A stretch of 64,000 nt of DNA from Bacteroidota bacterium (GTDB lineage: Bacteria > Bacteroidota > Bacteroidia > AKYH767-A > 2013-40CM-41-45): contig JADKIH010000005.1 of the NCBI GenBank assembly GCA_016721305.1, positions 124,001 through 188,000 of the forward strand. The letters run 5' to 3'. Shown piece by piece: positions 28,807 to 37,981 of the stretch. The notes beneath the pieces were generated by a model, which was given only the letters and a program-made list of their open reading frames with translations, searched no databases and was not told the origin of the DNA. Both the position numbers and the translations under genes were made by a program. Position 1 is the stretch's first letter. The number at the start of each line of letters is the position of its first letter.

Positions 28807-28938
28807 ATCGTGAATCAAGTATCTAAAAGAAAGATTAGTTCTTTTTCCCATCGATCAAACACTTGATCCTAACTGATCATAATTGAGTTAGATTAAATTT
28901 CAAATTCTAGTGATAAGAAAGTAGAATCCCCCAAGAAA

Positions 28939-30438
28939 TTATTTTAGTTTCACTAATCTTTTTTCAAAAACAAGATCATCGTTTCGAATTTCCAAGTAAT
29001 AAACACCAGCTGATAAACTCGAAAGGTCTATAGTTTCATTTTCTGCAAATGAAAAGTTCTTGACTTCATTTCCGATTTCATCGCGGATAATAACATTGGC
29101 ATGTATTGGGAGTACTGAACGAATTGATACAGCATCAATAAATGGATTCGGAAAAATGCGAATGGCATTTTCTGAAAGCTGTTCATGAATTCCACTCGAA
29201 AGAGAATCGCAAATACTTCCATGTAGAGGGCCGAGGTTATAATTAGGCATATTTGGCATACCAGATGCCGCTTTACCATTGCCAAGATCAAAAGAATTGG
29301 TTAAGTAATTGCAGGAAGGCCCAACATTATCCGGGAATTGAATTACATCCAAATGATGGGTATTGTACGTATCTGAATTTGTCCCAAATCCATTTGCTTT
29401 TATAATATAGATCTGACCATCAGGTCCGAGTTTTTGACCGTAAAATCCAATCAGGTGCATATTCCCTGTATCGGGATAACTAATAAGTAACTGCTTTGTT
29501 GAGTGAATGCTGGATGCAGTCAAATCAAATTGGTAAAAATTCTTTGCTTGATAATCAATCGAGGCTACATAGACTACATTTCCATTGGGTGAAAAGCTAC
29601 ACCCGTTATACCGATTGGCTACACTATAAACAGGTTCACCTATATTCCGATAATTGAATAGATCGCCGCTGCACCGATCAAAGTCGTACAGATCAAGCAT
29701 AGAGTTTGATGATGCCGCAACCATCTTGGTTCCATCCTCAGAGAATAGCATATGGCCGAAAAACTTCTTGGGATTATCAGCTGACCCGATTATTTGATCA
29801 ATTGGCCCAATTAATGAATCAGGTGTAATTAAAAATTTATGAAACAACGAATCCGTATTGGTTGACATTAGTATTAGCCACCAATCGCGGCCATTAGCAT
29901 GTTTCACTGCAGCCATTTTTTCATTTACATAGTCAGAAAGTAATAAATTGTTTTTCGAAATCACCTTCCCTAATCCGCTATTTTGAGACATGTCCACAAT
30001 ATTGTAATACATATGGTTTCCCATACTGCCGGTACGATTCCCAACAAATAAATAATATTTATTCGTGTCACCCGGCATCGGAAGAATCATGCTACCATCG
30101 TAAACCCATGGATGACCAATGAGGCTATCGCCTCCATCCATCAAATTCTCATATTTATCATAAACTCGAATGGAAATAAATGATAAATCTATACCTGAAG
30201 AATAAAAGAGTAAATTCCCGCTTTGATCGCAAATATTCGCAAAATTATTCCCACAAGGATCTGTGATATTCGATGAACGAGTAATAGGATTCGAAAGATT
30301 ATTAAAATCAATACCCGCACTATCAGGAAAAAGCCATATCCGATCCTGCTTCTGACTTTTGCCTAGTAATGGCAGCAAGAGAAAAAGTATGATTATTTTA
30401 TTTCGAAATATCGAGTCTTGAAATTGAAACACTTCCAT
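28939..30438 (-). CDS. T9SS type A cargo, WD40-like propeller protein
   Basis: 499 residues. The N-terminal hydrophobic stretch (IIILFLLLPLLGKSQ) is a signal peptide, but the annotated start adds about 12 polar residues before it. The body resembles a beta-propeller of the lactonase/WD40-like kind (FFGHMLFSEDGTKMVAASS, GCSFSPNGNVVYVAS, GQKLGPDGQIYIIKANG). The C-terminal type A sorting domain is clear: IRIFPNPFIDAVSIRSV, IRDEIGNEVKNFSF, LSAGVYYLEIRN and KRLVKLK. A secreted or surface location through T9SS is expected. Function is unknown. Confidence 0.82.
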   Translation of the reverse strand: MEVFQFQDSIFRNKIIILFLLLPLLGKSQKQDRIWLFPDSAGIDFNNLSNPITRSSNITDPCGNNFANICDQSGNLLFYSSGIDLSFISIRVYDKYENLMDGGDSLIGHPWVYDGSMILPMPGDTNKYYLFVGNRTGSMGNHMYYNIVDMSQNSGLGKVISKNNLLLSDYVNEKMAAVKHANGRDWWLILMSTNTDSLFHKFLITPDSLIGPIDQIIGSADNPKKFFGHMLFSEDGTKMVAASSNSMLDLYDFDRCSGDLFNYRNIGEPVYSVANRYNGCSFSPNGNVVYVASIDYQAKNFYQFDLTASSIHSTKQLLISYPDTGNMHLIGFYGQKLGPDGQIYIIKANGFGTNSDTYNTHHLDVIQFPDNVGPSCNYLTNSFDLGNGKAASGMPNMPNYNLGPLHGSICDSLSSGIHEQLSENAIRIFPNPFIDAVSIRSVLPIHANVIIRDEIGNEVKNFSFAENETIDLSSLSAGVYYLEIRNDDLVFEKRLVKLK

Positions 30439-30554
30439 TTTGATTTATCAATTTACACTCATAAAGTCCATTTTAAAATTCAGAAAAATCAATATTTGTC
30501 TTATTTCAATCCGTATACATTTTTGCTTTAAACACTAAGCTACTCATCATAAAG

Positions 30555-31537
30555 CTAAACTGCTAAGTGCACCCACACAATAGCCCCAATCACCATCCAC
30601 AAAAACAGTTCGTAAAACTGAATTCTCTTTTTGCAGCAACCAGATAATAAGAACAGAAGATCGCAACGGGGATCGCCAGAATGGCAAAATCGGCTAGCTG
30701 AATTTTTCCGCTTAGCAAAATTGATCCGCCAAAAAATATCAGCATCAAAAAAGCAATTTGCTGATAGCTTCGGGTGCGAACAATATTTTTCAGGTAATTC
30801 AATCGCAGTTTAAAAAGCGATAGCAATAACCAGATTGCAAATAAAGTAGCCACAGCCATCAATGCCGGTGTTCGGCTAATGGTCCATTCCGGTCGAATGT
30901 GTTTGAAGTGTTCTGAATAGTTGTGCACAAATTCAACCAACGACTTATTCCAGAAATTCCAGACGAGCACAAAGAAAAATGGCAGTCCGAAACCAATGAA
31001 CATAATCAACCATTCACGAAAATTCCACTGACGCAGAATCAGCATGGCAATTATCATCAATGGAATAATAACGATCGCAGGAAAATAAAACAGACAGGCA
31101 AGCCCGGCTAAAAATGAAAAATCGAAAATGGCCGCGCCCGGACTTTCATTTTTAAAGAGCGAGAATGATTTATCAAAAACGCGAATCAACAGAATGTTGA
31201 CGAAGTGAATCGGATGCAAACTCAAAAACGCCGGAATCGATGAGATGAATAATGTGTACACAAATGCGGGCAGGTAGGAATTACGATAAAGTACTTCGTG
31301 CTTATTGAGGACGATGTTGAGATAAACGGCCGTGCCGGAGATGAGACTGATAAGCAGAATGAAATTCAACCAGCTCGGTAAGGAATTAAACGCCCGACTG
31401 AACAAATCCCACATAGGCATCGACGATTCGAGAGCTACCGGCCTACAATTCAGGAAGATCTGAGCCCATAAAATGATCACCATCAGGGGAATCACGATCA
31501 GTGCTACGGGCTGGGGCGATTTAAAAAATCGAATCAT
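30555..31537 (-). pseudogene. DUF6427 membrane protein, frame broken near the C-terminus
   Basis: The intact frame gives about 300 residues with seven to nine membrane helices (VALIVIPLMVIILWAQIF, VVYLNIVLNK-type loops, WLIMFIGFGLPFFFVLVW) and matches the Bacteroidota DUF6427 family. After AAKREFS it meets an early stop. Reading one base differently at the A5 tract (plus-strand T5, 30628-30632) gives KKRIQFYELFLWMVIGAIVW and then VHLAV before a stop at 30555, a proper final membrane helix. One lost A is the simplest explanation. The gene overlaps the upstream 32-codon reading frame by one base (TGATG). DUF6427 and DUF6341 near purD is a known Bacteroidota arrangement. Confidence 0.75.
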
Positions 31538-31635
31538 CAGTGTTTTGCCTCTTTGATTGGGAAATACGGAAGATTTGAAGCCGGATCCGCCTCGCAGACC
31601 TTTTCTGCCCCGGCGATTGTCCCATTATCTTCCAT
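31537..31635 (-). CDS. Possible 32-residue leader ORF coupled to DUF6427
   Basis: ATG at 31635, stop TGA overlapping the DUF6427 ATG as TGATG. The product begins MEDNGTIAGAEK and ends FPIKEAKH. It has no membrane segment. TTGACA lies about 45 bp upstream on the same strand. It may be a real small protein, a coupling leader, or the true start region of DUF6427 before a frameshift. Confidence 0.35.
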   Translation of the reverse strand: MEDNGTIAGAEKVCEADPASNLPYFPIKEAKH

Positions 31636-31656
31636 AAATTCAAATAGGAATGGTAT

Positions 31657-31672
31657 AAAAATAGCTATTTTT
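31657..31672. promoter_or_regulatory. 16-bp palindrome between divergent genes
   Basis: AAAAATAGCTATTTTT is a perfect palindrome placed between the DUF6427 leader and the DUF6341 promoter, directly beside the latter's -33 TTG. It could be an operator for either or both directions. Confidence 0.4.
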
Positions 31673-31674
31673 CA

Positions 31675-31706
31675 TTGTCAATAATCCGGAATCCTTTCTA
31701 TATTTG
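31675..31706 (+). promoter_or_regulatory. Promoter TTG-N21-TATATTTG
   Basis: TATATTTG at 31699-31706 fits TAnnTTTG exactly, and TTG at 31675-31677 is at the expected distance. It lies 24 bp upstream of the DUF6341 start. Confidence 0.7.
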
Positions 31707-31729
31707 TCAGCGTACAAATACTTAAAACA

Positions 31730-31897
31730 ATGAGCGGATTCTGGTATTTCTTAGGTGATTTCTTCGAAGGTATTTTTAAAGCTGTGCCTTTCGTCGGCCT
31801 GTTCTACAATAAACTGATGATCATTATCGGTTTCATTGCATTCTTTGGCTGGTTAAGATACATGGCTCAAAACAAGGAAGTTACTAAGTGGGACTAA
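31730..31897 (+). CDS. Small DUF6341-like membrane protein
   Basis: 55 residues with one or two membrane segments (VPFVGLFYNKLMIIIGFIAF) and a polar tail RYMAQNKEVTKWD. Size, the FFEGIFKAVPF start and the FxGWLRYM turn agree with the Bacteroidota DUF6341 family, which is often found beside purD and DUF6427 as here. Function is unknown. It has its own consensus promoter and a strong terminator, so it is a monocistronic transcript. Confidence 0.8.
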   Translation: MSGFWYFLGDFFEGIFKAVPFVGLFYNKLMIIIGFIAFFGWLRYMAQNKEVTKWD

Positions 31898-31920
31898 GCT
31901 GATTCCACGTTTCAGGAAAT

Positions 31921-31949
31921 ACCCGATTCTTCACAGATCGGGTTTTTTT
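31921..31949 (+). terminator. Rho-independent terminator
   Basis: ACCCGAT / ATCGGGT stem (31921-31927 with 31937-31943) followed by seven T residues, between DUF6341 and the convergent purD. Confidence 0.88.
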
Positions 31950-31955
31950 ATGCCC

Positions 31956-33227
31956 TTACATCAGGTCCTGCCCGATATCGCGACGGAAATATTGTCCTTC
32001 AAAACTAATCGAACCAATCTGCTCGTACGACTTTCCAACAGCTTCTTCAATCGTTTCCCCGAATGAAGTAATGCTCAGCACACGACCTCCGTTTGTAAGC
32101 AGTTTTCCGTTTTCATTTTTCGTTCCGGCATGAAAGACCAAACTCTCCGAAGTCTTTTTAATCTGAATTTCTTTTCCCTTTGCGTAATCGCCAGGATATC
32201 CTCCGCTCACCATCATCACCGTAACAGCAAAGCGTGGATCAATTTCTAAACTTTGTGTGTTCAACTTTTGCGTAGCTGCAGCGTGAAGCACTTTTACCAA
32301 ATCTGATTTAATGCGCGGCACGACAACTTCCGTCTCCGGGTCTCCCATGCGAACATTGTATTCGATTACATAAGGCTCGCCATTCACACTCATTAAGCCG
32401 ATAAAAATAAATCCGCGGTAATGAATTTTCTCTTTATTCAATCCATCAACAGTCGGACGAATAATTCGATCTTCTACTTTCTTCATGAAGGCAACATCGG
32501 CAAATGGCACGGGCGACACTGCCCCCATTCCACCGGTATTTAAGCCCGTATCTTTTTCTCCGATGCGTTTATAATCTTTTGCTTCAGGAAGAATTTTATA
32601 CGAAACACCATCAGTTAAAACAAAAACCGAGCACTCAATGCCGGGAAGAAATTCTTCGATGACAACTTTTCTGCTTGCTGCACCAAAGCGTTCGTTCGAC
32701 AACATATCTGTCAACTCCGCTATTGCTGCTTCAAGCGTTTCCGGAATAACAACGCCTTTTCCTGCTGCGAGTCCATCTGCTTTTAAAACATATGGTGCTT
32801 TTAATGTACCGAGAAATTTAATTCCGTCCTGCAGAGTCTCTTTCGTAAACGTCTGATATGCCGCTGTCGGAATGTTATGCTTCTGCATAAATGCTTTCGC
32901 AAAATCTTTGCTGCCTTCCAATGCCGCTCCCTGCTTAGCCGGACCAACGATGGCAACTTTCGACAATTGCTCATCGCTCAGAAAAAAATCAACCAGCCCA
33001 ATCACGAGCGGTTCTTCCGGACCAACAACAACAAGAGAAATTTTATTCTGAATTACAAAATTCTTTACTGCCGAAAAGTCCTTGAAATCCAACGCGACAT
33101 TCTCTCCACTCAAAGCCGTCCCCGCATTCCCCTGAGCAATAAAAAGCCTATCGCATTCTGCACTCTGTGCAAGCTTCCAAGCCAGTGCATGTTCGCGGCC
33201 GCCGGTGCCGATGAGGAGGATGTTCAT
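31956..33227 (-). CDS. purD: Phosphoribosylamine-glycine ligase
   Basis: 423 residues, the standard length of GARS. It joins glycine to 5-phosphoribosylamine with ATP in purine synthesis. Features: N-terminal MNILLIGTGGREHALAWKL, VVVGPEEPLVIGLVD, the ATP-grasp region PYVLKADGLAAGKGVVIPE, EEFLPGIECSVFVLTDG, TGLNTGGMGAVSPVPF, and YVIEYNVRMGDPETEVVVPR with the metal-binding Glu and Asn. Its start is followed upstream by a fold-back heptamer array that separates it from the carboxylase gene. Confidence 0.97.
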   Translation of the reverse strand: MNILLIGTGGREHALAWKLAQSAECDRLFIAQGNAGTALSGENVALDFKDFSAVKNFVIQNKISLVVVGPEEPLVIGLVDFFLSDEQLSKVAIVGPAKQGAALEGSKDFAKAFMQKHNIPTAAYQTFTKETLQDGIKFLGTLKAPYVLKADGLAAGKGVVIPETLEAAIAELTDMLSNERFGAASRKVVIEEFLPGIECSVFVLTDGVSYKILPEAKDYKRIGEKDTGLNTGGMGAVSPVPFADVAFMKKVEDRIIRPTVDGLNKEKIHYRGFIFIGLMSVNGEPYVIEYNVRMGDPETEVVVPRIKSDLVKVLHAAATQKLNTQSLEIDPRFAVTVMMVSGGYPGDYAKGKEIQIKKTSESLVFHAGTKNENGKLLTNGGRVLSITSFGETIEEAVGKSYEQIGSISFEGQYFRRDIGQDLM

Positions 33228-33237
33228 GTTTTGGAAG

Positions 33238-33390
33238 GTTGTAAGTTGACTTTTTGTTGTAAGTTGTAAGTAGTAAGTTGTAAGTAGTAAGTTGACCGTT
33301 AGTTTAAGCTCGTCGCAAACTAACGTACGAATAGTATGTACGCAGCAAACCGCAAGTCAACTTACTACTTACAACTTACTACTTACCAAA
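33238..33390. repeat. Fold-back GTAAGTA/GTAAGTT array with hairpin spacer
   Basis: Left arm 33238-33296 (GTAAGTT, GTAAGTA units) and inverted right arm 33355-33388 (CAACTTACTACTTACAACTT). The spacer has its own hairpin, CGTTAGTTT / AAACTAACG (33297-33305 with 33317-33325), and a second one, CGTAC / GTACG. The array begins 4 bp after the carboxylase stop (minus strand). Both inner edges carry GTTGAC/GTCAAC. Confidence 0.9.
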
Positions 33391-33393
33391 TTC

Positions 33394-34935
33394 CTACAAC
33401 GGAATATTCCCATGCTTCTTCCTCGGCAGCTTCGTCGCTTTATTCTCGAGCATCTTGAATGATGAGATGAGCTTACGACGCGTGTCTTCAGGGAGAATAA
33501 CTTCGTCGATGTAACCGCGTTCGGCTGCTTTGTATGGATTGGCGAAGAGAGTATTGTATTCGTCTTCTTTTTCTTTCAATGCTTTTTCTTTGTCGCTCGC
33601 TTCTGAAATTTCTTTTTTGAAAATGATTTCAGCGGCGCCTTTGGCTCCCATCACAGCAATTTCAGCGCCCGGCCATGCGTAATTCATGTCAGCACCGATG
33701 TGCTTGCTGTTCATCACATCGTATGCACCGCCGTATGCTTTGCGTGTAATCACAGTGATGCGAGGAACGGTTGCTTCGCTGAATGCGTAGAGCAATTTCG
33801 CTCCGTTCGTGATGATGGCATTCCATTCCTGATCTGTTCCCGGCAAAAATCCGGGTACGTCTTCAAATACAAGTAACGGAATATTGAAACAATCGCAGAA
33901 GCGAACAAAGCGCGCTGCTTTTGTCGATGAATTAATATCTAACACGCCGGCTAAGTGTACGGGCTGATTTGCTACAACACCAATGCTACGTCCTGCCAAA
34001 CGAGCAAAACCAACGACGATGTTTTCTGCAAAGTCTTTGTGAACTTCGAGGAACGATTCTGTATCGATCACTTCATTAATCACATCGCGAATATCGTAAG
34101 GTTGATTCGGATGATCCGGAACGATATTGTTCAATTTCGGACGCTTTTCATTCGAAGCTTCATATGAGAGCATTGGTGCTTCCTCTTCGCAATTCTGCGG
34201 CATATAGCTAAGCATTTTACGAATGTGAAGAATGCATTCCATTTCATTCACATGTGTAAAGTGCGTCACGCCCGATTTCGTCGCGTGCGTCATCGCACCG
34301 CCGAGTTCTTCGGAAGTTACTTCTTCGTGTGTAACCGTCTTCACAACGTTCGGACCTGTTACAAACATATACGATGAGCCTTCGACCATCATGATGAAAT
34401 CCGTCATCGCCGGTGAGTAAACTGCACCACCTGCGCATGGTCCCATGATAGCGGAGAGTTGAGGAATTACTCCCGATGCCATTACATTACGATAAAAAAT
34501 ATCGGCATAACCGCCGAGTGAAACAACGCCTTCCTGAATACGCGCACCACCTGAATCATTCAATCCGATAATCGGCGCGCCGTTTTGCATAGCCAGATCC
34601 ATAACACGAACGATCTTCTGTGCGTGTGTCTCCGACAATGATCCGCCGAATACGGTGAAGTCTTGCGCGAACACATAAACCAATCGTCCGTTAACACGAC
34701 CGAATCCTGTTACAACTCCATCACCCAGATAAATTTCTTTCTCCATTCCGAAATCTGTAGACCGATGTGTTACCAGCATTCCGATTTCTTCGAAGCTTCC
34801 TTCATCCAATAAAAAATGAATACGCTCTCGTGCCGTCAGCTTACCCTTTTTGTGTTGTGATTCGATGCGTTTTACACCACCACCTAACATGGCTTCACTG
34901 ATCTTCTCTTCCAGGATTTTTACTTTGGATTTCAT
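33394..34935 (-). CDS. Acyl-CoA carboxylase beta subunit (propionyl-CoA type)
   Basis: 513 residues, a full carboxyltransferase subunit. With a biotinylated alpha subunit (not in the window) it carboxylates propionyl- or another short acyl-CoA. Visible features: KLTARERIHFLLDEGSFEEI, FAQDFTVFGGSLSETHAQKI, the oxyanion-type GLNDSGGARIQEGVVSLGGY and GPCAGGAVYSPAMTDF, and in the C-terminal half LVFEDVPGFLPGTDQE and KAYGGAYDVMNSKHIGAD. The closest type is propionyl/methylmalonyl-CoA carboxylase beta. Methylmalonyl-CoA epimerase at 59.5 kb fits the same propionate-to-succinyl-CoA route, although the genes are far apart. Confidence 0.92.
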   Translation of the reverse strand: MKSKVKILEEKISEAMLGGGVKRIESQHKKGKLTARERIHFLLDEGSFEEIGMLVTHRSTDFGMEKEIYLGDGVVTGFGRVNGRLVYVFAQDFTVFGGSLSETHAQKIVRVMDLAMQNGAPIIGLNDSGGARIQEGVVSLGGYADIFYRNVMASGVIPQLSAIMGPCAGGAVYSPAMTDFIMMVEGSSYMFVTGPNVVKTVTHEEVTSEELGGAMTHATKSGVTHFTHVNEMECILHIRKMLSYMPQNCEEEAPMLSYEASNEKRPKLNNIVPDHPNQPYDIRDVINEVIDTESFLEVHKDFAENIVVGFARLAGRSIGVVANQPVHLAGVLDINSSTKAARFVRFCDCFNIPLLVFEDVPGFLPGTDQEWNAIITNGAKLLYAFSEATVPRITVITRKAYGGAYDVMNSKHIGADMNYAWPGAEIAVMGAKGAAEIIFKKEISEASDKEKALKEKEDEYNTLFANPYKAAERGYIDEVILPEDTRRKLISSFKMLENKATKLPRKKHGNIPL

Positions 34936-35246
34936 AGTCGTTGTTTCGAGGCGCTAAAGTAGGGAATTTGCGCTGAAAATTAAGGTATATGCTAAAAATC
35001 AGGCTTGTACAACAATTTGTATTTAAGGACTTTAGTTCGAAATAAAATCCGATCTAAATTCGCCTGTCTACATCGCCTGAGTAAATCATAAATCGACGTA
35101 TTATTCTCCTATTAAGGCCTATTCTGAAATACTAGGACAAAATAAATGAAGCTATTAGTATTCAAGTAGGCCCAAGCTGAGCCAATACTGAATCACTTTT
35201 ATTTCGATCCGCTTTAGTAAACAAAAAAGTACTGAATTTTGATGCC
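34936..35246. other. 311-bp intergenic region
   Basis: AT-rich DNA between the carboxylase start and the O-methyltransferase stop. I see no open frame of note, no array and no strong hairpin. It probably contains the minus-strand promoter of the carboxylase. Confidence 0.6.
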
Positions 35247-35912
35247 CTATATTTTTACACAAATAGCCATTCCGTCAAATTCCTTCATTCCTACGGTGGG
35301 CAAAATTGTCGCATTAACTTCTGTGCATGCTGACAAAAAATTATTGAATCGTTGTACACCTCTCACCTTTTCATCAGGGTGATTTTCCTCCAGCACCATT
35401 CCTTCACGAATCACATTGTCGCAAATAATGATTGAACCCGGACGAGAAAGTTTGAGAGCCCATTGAAAATATTCCGTGTAAGGGGGTTTATCGGCATCGA
35501 TGAAAATTAAATCGAACGGACCTGCATTTTCGTTTTGCAATAAAGGAAGTACGTCAAGTGCCTTGCCACGGCGAACGGATACTTTGCTTTGCAAATTGGC
35601 AGCGGCTAAATTTTTTTCGGCAACATCGGCACAGCGATCATCAAATTCGATGGTGATCAATTTACCGGCATCCGGAAGCGTTCGAGCTAACCAGATCGTA
35701 CTGTATCCGCCCAGCGTTCCCAATTCGAGAATGTTTTTTGCACCGCACATTGCAGCGAATACCTGCAGCAGTTTTCCCTGAGAAGGGGAAACGCTAAACT
35801 GCGGAAGACCCGCTTGATCAAGTGAAGTGATCACATCTTTTAAAACCTGATCTTCATTTGCTAATAGTCGGGAAATGTACTTGTCGACTTCTTCGAAAAG
35901 TTGCTTGTCCAT
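35247..35912 (-). CDS. O-methyltransferase, caffeoyl-CoA/catechol type
   Basis: 221 residues of the class I SAM O-methyltransferase family 3. Motifs: AMCGAKNILELGTLGGYSTI for SAM binding, LITIEFDDRCADVAEKNL, the metal-site region FDLIFIDADKPPYTEYFQWA and SIIICDNVIREG. It transfers a methyl group to a hydroxyl of a small molecule with a divalent metal. The substrate cannot be told from the sequence. It is preceded by a small exported protein in the same direction with a 48-bp gap. Confidence 0.9.
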   Translation of the reverse strand: MDKQLFEEVDKYISRLLANEDQVLKDVITSLDQAGLPQFSVSPSQGKLLQVFAAMCGAKNILELGTLGGYSTIWLARTLPDAGKLITIEFDDRCADVAEKNLAAANLQSKVSVRRGKALDVLPLLQNENAGPFDLIFIDADKPPYTEYFQWALKLSRPGSIIICDNVIREGMVLEENHPDEKVRGVQRFNNFLSACTEVNATILPTVGMKEFDGMAICVKI

Positions 35913-35960
35913 ATTTATGCTGATTGATTTCGTATCGTCAACAACGGAATCAACTCAAAA

Positions 35961-36404
35961 TTATTCTACGGTGAATGGTAAGGAAACAAGCTTCGCATCT
36001 CTTAACCCAATTACTTCAATATAAAACTCTCCTTTATCTTTTACAGGAGCAATAAAAGCATGACGATCTTTCACAAAAATTGCATACTGCACTTTGCAGT
36101 CGCATTTTTTTGCATCTGCTTTTTCTGTGTGATCCAAAATCATTTTCCATTCACCATTTTCCTTTTTATAAACACGATAGAAAAAATCTTTGTTGCTGCA
36201 TGAACAGGAAATTGTTGGCGCCATGAATCCCGTAGCCAATTTTGCAACAAACTCAATAGAGTCGCCTTTTGCAAAAGTTGCCTTTACCGGCTCAAGCTTA
36301 TCGGCCGGATTTGATTCTGCTTTCTTGGCCGGAGTTTGAGCAAAAAGTATTACGGAGAAACAGAATGAAACTAATACTACTAGCGATGCTTTCAATGTTT
36401 TCAT
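35961..36404 (-). CDS. Small exported protein of unknown function
   Basis: 147 residues with a clear signal peptide (MKTLKASLVVLVSFCFSVIL then FAQ). The mature part is about 120 residues, beta-rich, with two cysteine pairs (SCSCSNKDFF and KKCDCKVQY) that may form disulphides or bind metal. It is a single-domain periplasmic or surface protein; I do not recognise the family. It may share a transcript with the O-methyltransferase. Confidence 0.7.
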   Translation of the reverse strand: MKTLKASLVVLVSFCFSVILFAQTPAKKAESNPADKLEPVKATFAKGDSIEFVAKLATGFMAPTISCSCSNKDFFYRVYKKENGEWKMILDHTEKADAKKCDCKVQYAIFVKDRHAFIAPVKDKGEFYIEVIGLRDAKLVSLPFTVE

Positions 36405-36489
36405 GTGGGGATATGGGGTTTGGATTCGGGGGCAATTTACGCAAAAAGTGTGAACTGAGGTTTGGGCTGCCGCTTGGGTGATTAGGAAT

Positions 36490-36704
36490 TAGTAAGTTGT
36501 AAGTAGTAAGTTGACTATTGGTTAGGCGACAGTCGTGCCTCACGACCCGCAACCCGCAACCCGTAACCCGCAACTCGCAACTCGCAACTCGCAACCCGCA
36601 ACTCGCAACCCGCAACTCGCAACCCGCAACTCGCAACCCGCAACTCGCAACCCGCAACCCGTAACTCGCAACCCGCAACCCGCAACCCGCAACCCGCAAC
36701 GCCC
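36490..36704. repeat. Heptamer arrays between divergent genes
   Basis: A short GTAAGTAGTAAGTTGAC stretch (36490-36516) is followed by about 23 units of AAC(C/T)CG(C/T) at 36539-36700. The arrays separate the exported protein (minus) from trpS (plus). This is one of the few arrays between divergent rather than convergent genes. Confidence 0.92.
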
Positions 36705-36732
36705 CCAAGCAACTACCGAGTGTAAGTGGAAG

Positions 36733-36762
36733 TTTCAAGTGTTCCCAAAACCCCTATATTTG
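36733..36762 (+). promoter_or_regulatory. trpS promoter, -7 TATATTTG
   Basis: TATATTTG at 36755-36762 matches TAnnTTTG exactly, with TTT at 36733-36735 in the -33 position. It lies only 7 bp before the ATG, so the leader is extremely short or leaderless. Confidence 0.65.
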
Positions 36763-36769
36763 CCCCACT

Positions 36770-37771
36770 ATGTCAAAAGAAATCGTTGTCAGCGGAATCC
36801 GGTCGACCGGGAATTTACACTTGGGTAATTACTTTGGTGCGGTCAAGAATTTTTTGAAAATGCAGCATGAGTACAATTGCTTCTTTTTTATTGCAGATTA
36901 TCATTCATTGACAACGCATCCGACACCGGCCGATTTACATTCGAATGTTAAGCAGGTTCTTGTAGAATACCTTGCCTGTGGACTGGATCCTGAAGTTAGT
37001 ACACTCTATGTTCAGAGTGACTTGCCGGAAATTGCTGAATTGTATTTGCTTCTTAATATGAATGTATATGTCGGCGAACTCGAACGCTGTACTTCATTTA
37101 AAGAAAAGATCCGCAAACAACCTGATAATGTCAATGCCGGATTGCTTACTTATCCTTCGCTTATGGCGGCCGACATTCTCATTCATCGTGCTCTGAAAGT
37201 TCCTGTAGGAAAAGATCAGGAACAACATTTGGAAATGGCGCGTCAGTTTGGAAATCGTTTCAATCGTCTCTATAATACCGAACTTTTCCCTGAACCATAT
37301 GCTTTCAATTATGGAACGCAGCTTGTAAAAATTCCGGGACTCGACGGCTCCGGTAAAATGGGCAAGAGCGAGGGCGAAGGCAATGCGATCTTCCTGGCTG
37401 ATACACCGGAAGCGATTCGTAAAAAGGTAATGCGTGCCGTGACAGATAGCGGACCAACGCAGGAGAATCAGGAAAAGCCCGAAGTGATTAAAAATATTTT
37501 TCAATTGATGAGCGTCGTTTCTTCAGAAGACACGGTGAAGTTTTTCGATGATGCATATAATACTATGACGATTCGTTACGGCGATATGAAAAAGCAATTG
37601 GCGGAAGACATGATTAAGTTCACTGCACCGTTGCGCGAAAAAATTGAAGCTATCAAAAGCGACGAAGAGTTTGTAAGCAAGATCGCCCGTCGCGGTGCCG
37701 AAAAAGCACGCGAAAGCGCTTCTGCTACAGTAAATGCTGCCCGCAAAGCTATCGGAATCCGTCATTTTTAA
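36770..37771 (+). CDS. trpS: Tryptophanyl-tRNA synthetase
   Basis: 333 residues, the standard compact TrpRS. It charges tRNA-Trp. The HIGH-like motif is HLGNYFGA after SGIRSTGNL, the DYHSLT segment follows, and the KMSKS-type signature is GSGKMGKSEGE. The C-terminal helices carry KFTAPLREKIEAI. Its promoter-like -7 element is so close to the ATG that a leaderless message is likely. No anti-TRAP, attenuator or trp genes are nearby. Confidence 0.95.
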   Translation: MSKEIVVSGIRSTGNLHLGNYFGAVKNFLKMQHEYNCFFFIADYHSLTTHPTPADLHSNVKQVLVEYLACGLDPEVSTLYVQSDLPEIAELYLLLNMNVYVGELERCTSFKEKIRKQPDNVNAGLLTYPSLMAADILIHRALKVPVGKDQEQHLEMARQFGNRFNRLYNTELFPEPYAFNYGTQLVKIPGLDGSGKMGKSEGEGNAIFLADTPEAIRKKVMRAVTDSGPTQENQEKPEVIKNIFQLMSVVSSEDTVKFFDDAYNTMTIRYGDMKKQLAEDMIKFTAPLREKIEAIKSDEEFVSKIARRGAEKARESASATVNAARKAIGIRHF

Positions 37772-37899
37772 TCGACTCAATTTCCTAAATCAGCCTTTCA
37801 TAGGCCTCCATCCCTGTCTTTTCGGGTACTTACTTTTTTGTTTTCTTTATGATTTATTGTTGAATATCAGCACATTGCGTTATTAATCAGTATTACATG

Positions 37900-37930
37900 T
37901 TGCAACATCTATTGTTAAAACATACATTTG
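37900..37930 (+). promoter_or_regulatory. YceI promoter TTG-N20-TACATTTG
   Basis: TTG at 37900-37902 and TACATTTG at 37923-37930 are exactly placed for the Bacteroidota housekeeping consensus, giving a 5' leader of about 45 nt. Confidence 0.75.
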
Positions 37931-37981
37931 CACCGTGTTTATAAATAAGTCATTTAATCAAAAACAATAAAACAACCGACA

